Below are positions 57,690 through 64,000 of a DNA stretch of 64,000 bases, piece by piece. The stretch spans positions 124,001 to 188,000 of the forward strand of contig JAODTK010002643.1 of NCBI GenBank assembly GCA_026419785.1, in the 5' to 3' direction. The translations under genes were made by a program, and so were the position numbers. Source of the DNA: Sclerodactyla briareus (lineage: Eukaryota > Echinodermata > Holothuroidea > Dendrochirotida > Sclerodactylidae). The notes under the pieces are model-generated. The model ran no database searches and had not been told where the DNA came from. It saw only the letters and a list, made by a program, of their open reading frames with translations. Within the stretch, counting starts at the first letter, position 1, and every line of letters begins with the position of its first letter.

Positions 57690-58209
57690 ACATGAATCAC
57701 GTGGTAAACTATCGGCTTTGCAAATGTTATGTGATAATATGATGAATTCTGTTCTCGTAAGATCAGAGGCCGTGTTGTGGTGTGCTGTAGCCTTTGTCTG
57801 CAAAGTATTCCAAAATCATTGGATCCGTCGTATGGCATACGCATTCACACAGTATGCTTCTTTTCCGACAGACCAGTTTCGACCAAGACATTGACACAAA
57901 GTGAGCATTACGAACCAAACGAGAACGACACCCACAAGCCAATATATTAATTTTGCTGTTACGTCAGTGGCCTAATGTTATTCGCTACACACTGAAGACC
58001 TCATCCTAATCTTTTTGGTAACTCGGAATACTCTTTTTCATCAGCGTAATTTGTTTTGTAAATATGTTTGTATAGGCAACAGAAACCTTGGAGGAACTTT
58101 GTACAGGGTTTAAGCTCTAATTTGTTGTTTTTCACCTAGTGACGTCAGTGGTTGCTATTTTGCGTATTGTGACGTGTCAATTTGCGCCTCTCTTGGATTC
58201 TTGGATAGT

Positions 58210-59030
58210 GATATTTTGGAAACCACAGGCAATGATGGGCTAGAGTGGGAACTTGGTGCACACCTGATAGAAGAATTGAGTCCCGGCGAGGAGCAGGCTG
58301 AATGATCTTTGGACTCGGAGGGTGGGGGGGGAGATTTACCCAAAGCCGATTGGATTGGGGTTTCATTATGTAATGGTATTTGCAAAATATTTGGAGATTG
58401 GAATGATGAATTTTAGTGAATTCGATGAGATTGGTGCATTCCTGAAGCCAGTTCTGTTTTGGGGCATTGTATTGAATCAAAATGAAAGCACATTTCTATC
58501 TGGTATCATATCTAGATATGTCATCTGTGTAATACTCTGAACAAGGAAAAGAAACACCTGTGTTTTGTCTTTCCAGTACTGTTTGTACGTTCATTTGTTA
58601 AATTTACGTTTTATTTTAACGATATTTCCAGTAAAATGCTTCTGATTACATTGGTCTGAAAATGAAATGAAGAACATTTTATCTGTATTCATGGTTCATT
58701 TGATTTGTACATATGAATAGAAGGATGAGTCGATTTTGTTCACTGTGCTCATCCCTGACAATATAGGACAGATACGAAGGACTAAGGGGAAAAAATTGGG
58801 TACAGCTCATATGGGACAACATTTGAACAAAGTTCCCGTTCCTTCAAAAGAAGATTTATCTTGATCAACAAATAGGGCTCTGTATGCTTGATAAGAAAGC
58901 TACATACAACTTTCATCTTTAATCAGACCCGAACAATGCACTTAGTCACTCCCCACCCTAAACCAATAAATTAGGGTCTTACTGTTTCTGGACTTACATA
59001 ACGAGATTGATTATTCAGTGCAGTTCAGAG
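58210..59030. other. no feature recognised
   Basis: Between the end of segment B and a LINE 3' fragment. AT-rich. The 111- and 76-codon minus frames near 58145-58480 overlap each other and show no domain. Confidence 0.4.
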
Positions 59031-59034
59031 TGAA

Positions 59035-59886
59035 AAAGTTGGAGACGACACAAAGTTTGTTACGGTGGTCTCGTCGGACGTTCGATGTTAAATTGTTCTT
59101 GTTCAGAATGATCTTGACCTGATTTCCAAGTGTTCTTCTGATTGGCAGATGTTTGCAACGCTGGCAAGGTGAAGTAATGCATGTTGGTGTTCAAGATTGT
59201 GAGCCTCATTAAGCTGACTGGTCAGGGATATTCAGGTGGTGTGGACTCGGAAAAAGAATTGGTTAGTGTGTTCTCTTGGGCTTCGTTGAAATCGGCATTT
59301 CACTCTTTCGGGATGAGGATATAGTTCTCAGATTATCGAGAAACCTAATGAGACCTACTGAGTTGTCGGCCCAAGGTGGAGCCCCTTATTTTCGTGAAAG
59401 ATGAGCAGTTGATTGGAAATGTTCAGAGGAGGGCTAATAAATTCATTAGTAGCCTGAGAGATTCCGTAAGAGGAAAGAATCGGGGTCTTAGGTTAACTTC
59501 AATGGAGCTGAGGCCCGTGTTCAGGGTGATTTGCATCCAGGTCTTTAAAATTGTCCATCGGCTTGATGGTTTGGCATTCGATTACTTCTTTGAGTCATGT
59601 GGGGATACTGCTGGACACCACCTCAAGTGCGAAGTTTCGCTGTAGATTGGAATCTTCAGACACATTCTTGTCCAGAGAGTCAGCAAAGAGTGGAGAGCCT
59701 TCCGGAAAAACTGTTGTTAGGTCTAGCTAGTGTAAATGCCTTCAAGAAGCCCTTATTTACTTTTCAAAAATTGTGGGCGAATATTGTAGCTTCTGGGCTC
59801 GTTTGTACTTTTTGGGTTTGTGGTTCAGGGTCGTTCATGAGTATTTTGTATTTCCTGATCCTTCTCACTAAACTAAACTAAACTAA
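59035..59886 (+). mobile_element. CR1-like LINE ORF2 3' end with (ACTAA)n tail
   Basis: Starts in the RT catalytic region: DDTKFVTVVSSDV (near 59047), then NDLDLISK and SSDWQM. The (L)Q.DLD.(L)..W...WQM.FN..KC..MHVG stretch is typical of CR1-group RT. About 59400-59600 reads EQLIGNVQRRANKFISSLRD, then VFRVICIQVFKIVHRLDGLA. The RVS.EW..(L)P end lies at about 59680-59710. Stops and shifts occur throughout. It terminates in CTAAACTAAACTAAACTAA (59866-59886), the short-unit tail expected of this superfamily, so it is a 5'-truncated insertion. Confidence 0.75.
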
Positions 59887-60365
59887 TGGATTATGGTTTG
59901 TTGGTACAAGACGAGTCTCGTCGTCACGAAGAATTGTCCAGAAGGTCACAAGGTCCTAAGTCGAATGAGGTAAAAGTCGAAGAGAAGAAAGTAGTAGTAG
60001 GTCACCAGATGTCGTATGCAACAGACGAACAAGATTCTCCATTAGCGCACCCCCCTAAAATGTTTTAGTTGGGCAATAATAGAAGATATGAAACAATCAG
60101 TGTGTTATGGCGCATATGTTTCCCTCGTTCACAGGGACATAAAAATAGAGATAGCGTGTGTGATGGTGTTTTAGTTTACGCAATTGAATATGGTTGTGGC
60201 ACGGAGCGAGTCTGGTCGTCACAAAAGTCCCGAGGTCAAAAGGTCATATGAGGGTCAAAAAAGGTCAAATGAGGTAAAAGGGTCAACGATTGTAGTTCAC
60301 CCGGACGAACAAAACTTTTCATAACGTCATCCCTCTGAAATGTTCGTTGCCAAGATAAGGGAGGA
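59885..60365. repeat. tandem pair, ~310-base period
   Basis: 59905-60066 and 60206-60345 share (A/G)CGAGTCT(C/G)GTCGTCAC, AAGGTC...AATGAGGTAAAAG, (C)GACGAACAA(G/A)A...(T/C)TC and C(A/T)CCC(C/T)(C)T(A/G)AAATGTT. The AGGTCA-type words recur within each unit. Non-coding. Confidence 0.6.
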
Positions 60366-60649
60366 TTGCCCTATGTGACCTTCAATAGCCTGGACTGACA
60401 CCAATACACTAAGGGTTCATCCTCATCCGCAGCTAAAAATGTTTACACATCAAAACAAGTCTCCATTCGCGCGTTTTCAGACCTCAGTGGACCCCGATGA
60501 GATGGGACGCAACAACATTCAGTGTGACTGTTGACTCAGTATTAAAAAAAATACCCAGTCCCTAACTCCAACAGCAGAGTTATTGCAAACAAAGCCTATC
60601 GCAGTGAAGCTCAGCGTTCGTGTGTGCGGGGATCTGTCCCCGCTGATGT

Positions 60650-63600
60650 GGCAGATTAAGTGAGATTCAATGCCCTCACGTATGAACACACGTTTCATTC
60701 ATTAAGTTGCAAGCGCAACCAGTGCAGGAATCCGATTTCAGCAGATGTGCGTTCTACAGACGGTACGAGCGCTCGGTTTGAAGCATCCCATATGAAGTAG
60801 GTCGTGATGAGTTGAATACTCCGTCGAATCATACCAAATGCATTTAGCACACTGTGGTTGTTTATCGTGGATGATCTCTTATCCTTGAAAAGACAAATGC
60901 CATGTTAGGCTCCTTATTGTATACGACTGTTTCTTATCAACGGAAAACATACATACAATAGTTTCGATGAATTCGAACTTTTTATTCATAACTTCTGTAC
61001 TCCAGAAACTGGTCGTCTCCTACTAGTTGGGGACATTAGCTTTCACTTGGATGACAGACAGAATGAGGGAGCCAAACGGTTAGTTTTTGAACATCATTTG
61101 ATTTGTTGGACCTTCAACAACATGTAAGTGAATCTACTCACATTGGTGGCCATATATTGGATACCGTAATTTCTCGACCAAGCGATGGCCTGGTACATTC
61201 AATTGAGGTTCACGATTCCTGGGTGTCAGACCCATTTTGCATTAATCGCGAATACACGTTGTCTAAGGCCACTATGAGAGGAAAAATACATCGTTTCGGA
61301 AAATAAATGAAATTGACGCAAGAGCCTTTTCCTTGAACTTTAAACTGCAGTGGGCAACGAAAATATCATGATTGGTCTGTAGCCGAGATGGTGGAAAATT
61401 ATGACGCCATCCTAAGGTCCACTCTTGAGAAGCATGCCCCAATGATTGTTAAAACTGTCAAAGTCACGCAACAAGCTGAAAATCAATGAGTAAAAAACAG
61501 AAATGATTCTTTTCACCTCCAGATTTCGCGAGAGTCTCCCTCTTGATCCTGTGCGAATTGGAGACTCTTGATCCAGCCTGTAGCCTCTGCTAGAAATCTT
61601 GGTTGTTTGTGTTGTTCGATCGCACATGAAACTTCAAAGAATATATTCGTAACATGTGCGCTCTGGGATGGGTATGGCGTTCAAACTCTGGAAGCTACCG
61701 TAAAATTCTTGGATCAGAAAACTGCGGAGAAAGTTGCACATGCTTTTGTTACCTGCCACCTCGACTTTTGTAATGGCTTGCTTTTTGGTCTACCTCTTAC
61801 CGAGCTCACAAAGCTTCTGCACATACAAAATGCTGCTGCGGGCTGCCCGAATTGTCCACACTTTTTCAACCAGGGCAACATTTACACTGTGCTGGCCCCC
61901 CTCCACTGCTTTCCTATTCTGCCCGTATTTCCTCAAGATATATTTGCTTATATTATAAGATTGCACTCACTGGCACACTGGCAAACCGCTTCCGAGTTAT
62001 CTTAATAGATACATTGAGCCGTACAGCCTCCTCGCACATTACGGTCATCTTCACGTCATCTGTACACGAGGCAAAGCGAAGGACAAAAACGTATGGAAAG
62101 CGAATGTTTCTCGGGCCGAGCCCTTCTTTGGTGGAATGCCCTTCCCAACGATATTTGCATGTCACCAATGTTGACTGCTCTTCAAGTCTCGGGTGTGGAA
62201 ATCCCACCTGTACTACTCCATTTGCTTCCCTTCTTAGGATTTTCTTTCTTAGCACTCAGAGGCTCTGCATTGAGCGCTATACAAATGCTGTATTATTATT
62301 ATTATTATTCTAACCTGTGGTTATAACCAGGACATCCATGCAGCGAGGCAATTGCGGCATAATCTGGAGCGTCGGTGGCGAGCTACTCGACTAACTGTAT
62401 TTCGAGAAATGTTCACCAACAATGCCAAGTTGTGAATACTCCATATCATCAGCATTGCAAAACAAGAATATCTGTCTGGGGCGATACAGGAATGTGGATC
62501 AAACCAGAGCAAGCTTCAGAAAGTCCTGCAAAGATTTCAAACGAAAAATGTACGTGACGGATGTTCGGCACTTTGATGCTAAAACTTCGCTGATATTTCA
62601 CAACTACAATCAATAACTTACGTACAAGCTTGACACATGCTCGGATGGTGTACCTAACGCATATCCGTAGTGACATCACATTTGAAAATTACCTGAGTAA
62701 CTTTCTGCTGTTTCCGAAGATGAATGTCCACTGTCAAATTTATTTCGGAATCTCCCACTAAGAAGTCGTATTAATTGATCCATTGCCTACAACTCTCCTA
62801 AAATTTTGTCTGCCTATATTGGTCGGTCAAATAACTTTTGCATTAGCTTTCCCTGATAAGGGTTTGTCCCTCCCAGTCTCAAACACGCTCAATCACTCCT
62901 GTTGGTTAAATACCATTCTATTGAGAATACGTTCAGTGTGGAAAATCAACGTCCTATTTCAAATTACCGTTCCTCTCGAAGATCTTAGAGAGGGTTGTTT
63001 CAAAACAGCTCACTGAACACTTAACACTTAATTCATTGACCACTCCCGCCTATTATGTCAGGAGGGCCATTCCACAGAATCTGTTCTCCTCTCAGTAAAG
63101 GATAATATCCTAAATCTTTGTGACAATCGTCCATTCGTCATTCTGGGCTCTCGATCTCTCACGCATCATTCGATACCGTAGATTCCAACGTTTTAAGAAA
63201 CAGATTAGCAACCTACCGGTTTTTGTAGTGTTTGTTCCTTGAACTGGTTCTGTTCTTATACTTGAGTAACAGGACTCATGTGTGACTCTCAATGGCGCAT
63301 CCGCACCTAACCTCGCTCTTCGGTATGGTGTTTTCCACAGGGCATCTGTATTGGGACGACAGTGTTCAACTCTATATGACCTTTGGGTGACATCTGCCGT
63401 CCATCATGGTAATATGTTCCATTCATATGCCGGATGAACACACAGCTCTATGTTAGTTTCAATCCTAAGACATCATGACGCCCTAAGAGCCGCAGGTAAA
63501 CTTGAATTCTGCATTGAGATTTAGGATCTTCATGCGTATAAACACTCAAGCTTAATTTCGCAAAAACGACGCGACTGTTGTTCCTCCAGGTATTGCCTGT

Positions 63601-64000
63601 TTGCTGATCATATTCCGAAAATCACAATTTGTGATACCGTCATCACTCACTTACTCACTCTCTGCTTTCTGTTAAGAACCTGGGTGTTTGCCTTGATTCT
63701 CAACTGAATATGCATAAGGCACCTTTCTTCTGTTTTGCCAGCTGCCAACTATCATTTAAGGAACATTGGCCGTTCTAGAAATTCCAACGAAGTCTTCCAC
63801 AGAATATCTTGTCCATGGCGTCCATCTCATCTCGGTTTGATTATTGTAATGCCTTCTGTTCGGTGTTCCCGATAGTCAAATTAAAACGCTTGCAAACTGT
63901 ACAAAATTCTCTGGCGGCGCCGTTAATTTATCATCGTGAAAAGGCAATTCGACCATATCCAGCCCGACCCTCTCCAAGGAACTTGCACTGGCTCCCTTTT
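60650..64000 (+). mobile_element. CR1/Daphne-like LINE (host copy), interrupted and running off the window
   Basis: A LINE whose ORF2 is split by another LINE. Endonuclease, 60760-61465: FDEFELFIHNF, LLLVGDISFHLDD, THIGGHILDTVISRPSDGLV, SIEVHDSWVSDPF and the end LEKHAPMIVKT. The GD(F/I).FH.DD and T(H)..GHTLD.V(I).R blocks typify CR1/Daphne-group endonucleases. The nested insert covers 61471-62312. The linker resumes at 62325-62640 (QDIHAARQLRHNLERRWRAT, REMFTNNAKL, SIAKQEYLSG). RT runs from about 62780 to the right edge: PTTLLKFCLPILVGQ, LPFLSKILERVVSKQLTEHL, TLNGASAPNLALRYGV, KNLGVCLDSQLN and (V)KLKRLQTVQNSLAA, ending at NLHWLPF. Frames are broken but motif order is complete. Confidence 0.8.
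61471..62312 (+). mobile_element. nested CR1/Daphne-like LINE, 5'-truncated, with (TTA)n tail
   Basis: Inserted between the endonuclease and the linker of the host LINE. It begins in mid-RT with KLKINE, a stop, then KTEMILFTSRF and RESLPLDPVRIGDS (the K.KTE.ILF block), then IQPVASARNLG, a 145-codon frame with DQKTAEKVAHAFVTCHLDFC then NGLLFGLPLTELTKLLHIQN, and after shifts KRRTKTYGKRMF and WWNALPNDICMSP. It ends at a TTATTATTATTATTATT run (62287-62310). Host sequence resumes at 62325 with the linker. Only three or four frame breaks are visible, so it looks younger than most LINE remnants here. Confidence 0.8.

Larger units (their letters stand above)
49390..58190 (+). repeat. large duplicated segment, copy B
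   Basis: Same-orientation copy of 13945-27520, shortened to 8.8 kb by several deletions or by lacking insertions present in A. Homology begins near GCATAGACCTAAT (about 49398) and fades after TCTCTTGGATTCTTGGATAGTG (58190-58210), where A reads TATCTTGGATTAGTGGATAGTG before diverging. B contains about 125 bases (55975-56105) not in A, within the minus-strand LINE. Dense one-base indels relative to A occur throughout. Confidence 0.85.

Overview
The window looks like eukaryotic nuclear DNA from a metazoan. It has no operons, ribosome-binding sites or long intact ORFs. It has spliced exons with GT/AG borders, many decayed non-LTR retrotransposons, tRNA-like SINE promoters and abundant microsatellites. 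The mix of LINE types (L1/Tx1-like, CR1/L2/Daphne-like and a third RTE-like type) together with adhesion-receptor exons (FN3, Ig-like, EGF-like, GAIN/GPS) suggests a marine invertebrate, perhaps a deuterostome such as an echinoderm or hemichordate. The taxon is inference; nothing in the window fixes the species. Most frames are broken by single-base indels, even in exons whose residues are otherwise well conserved. Part of the breakage may therefore be sequencing or assembly error rather than true pseudogenisation.

Layout. 1-5.9 kb: two L1/Tx1-type LINE copies (a 3' fragment and a nearly full-length ORF1+ORF2 copy), each ending at a (TATAA)n tract. 5.9-9.0 kb: a CR1/L2-like ORF2 remnant on + and a third LINE type on -. 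10.6-13.1 kb: a SINE-like repeat split by a 2.1 kb element with about 0.4-0.5 kb inverted arms; an uninterrupted copy of the same site lies at 47.9 kb. 13.9-27.5 kb and 49.4-58.2 kb: two same-orientation copies (A and B) of one large segment, with EGF-like and Ig-like exon remnants, a minus-strand LINE RT and a TIR element. 29.9-37.3 kb: the best gene content, with exons on + for an FN3 domain, a possible Ig-like domain, and the GAIN domain plus GPS motif of an adhesion GPCR. 32.2-33.5 kb: a G-rich long-period tandem repeat. 33.5 kb: a minus-strand ankyrin-like exon. 43.2-44.6 kb (-): a CR1-like LINE 3' end and, beside it, an unidentified coding stretch of about 290 codons. 47.9-48.9 kb: SINEs. 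59.0-64 kb: CR1/Daphne-type LINEs, one nested inside another, running off the right edge.

How the genes fit together. All receptor-type exons in copy A (EGF-like at 17.0 kb, Ig-like at 18.2-18.6 kb) and in the unique interval (FN3 at 29.9 kb, GAIN/GPS at 34.5-37.3 kb) are on + and in an order that fits one mosaic adhesion GPCR or two neighbouring receptor genes. Copy B repeats the upstream exons about 35 kb further on, as expected for a tandem duplication of a receptor locus. No seven-transmembrane exon was found after the GPS exon. The rest of the window is mobile DNA and its decay products.
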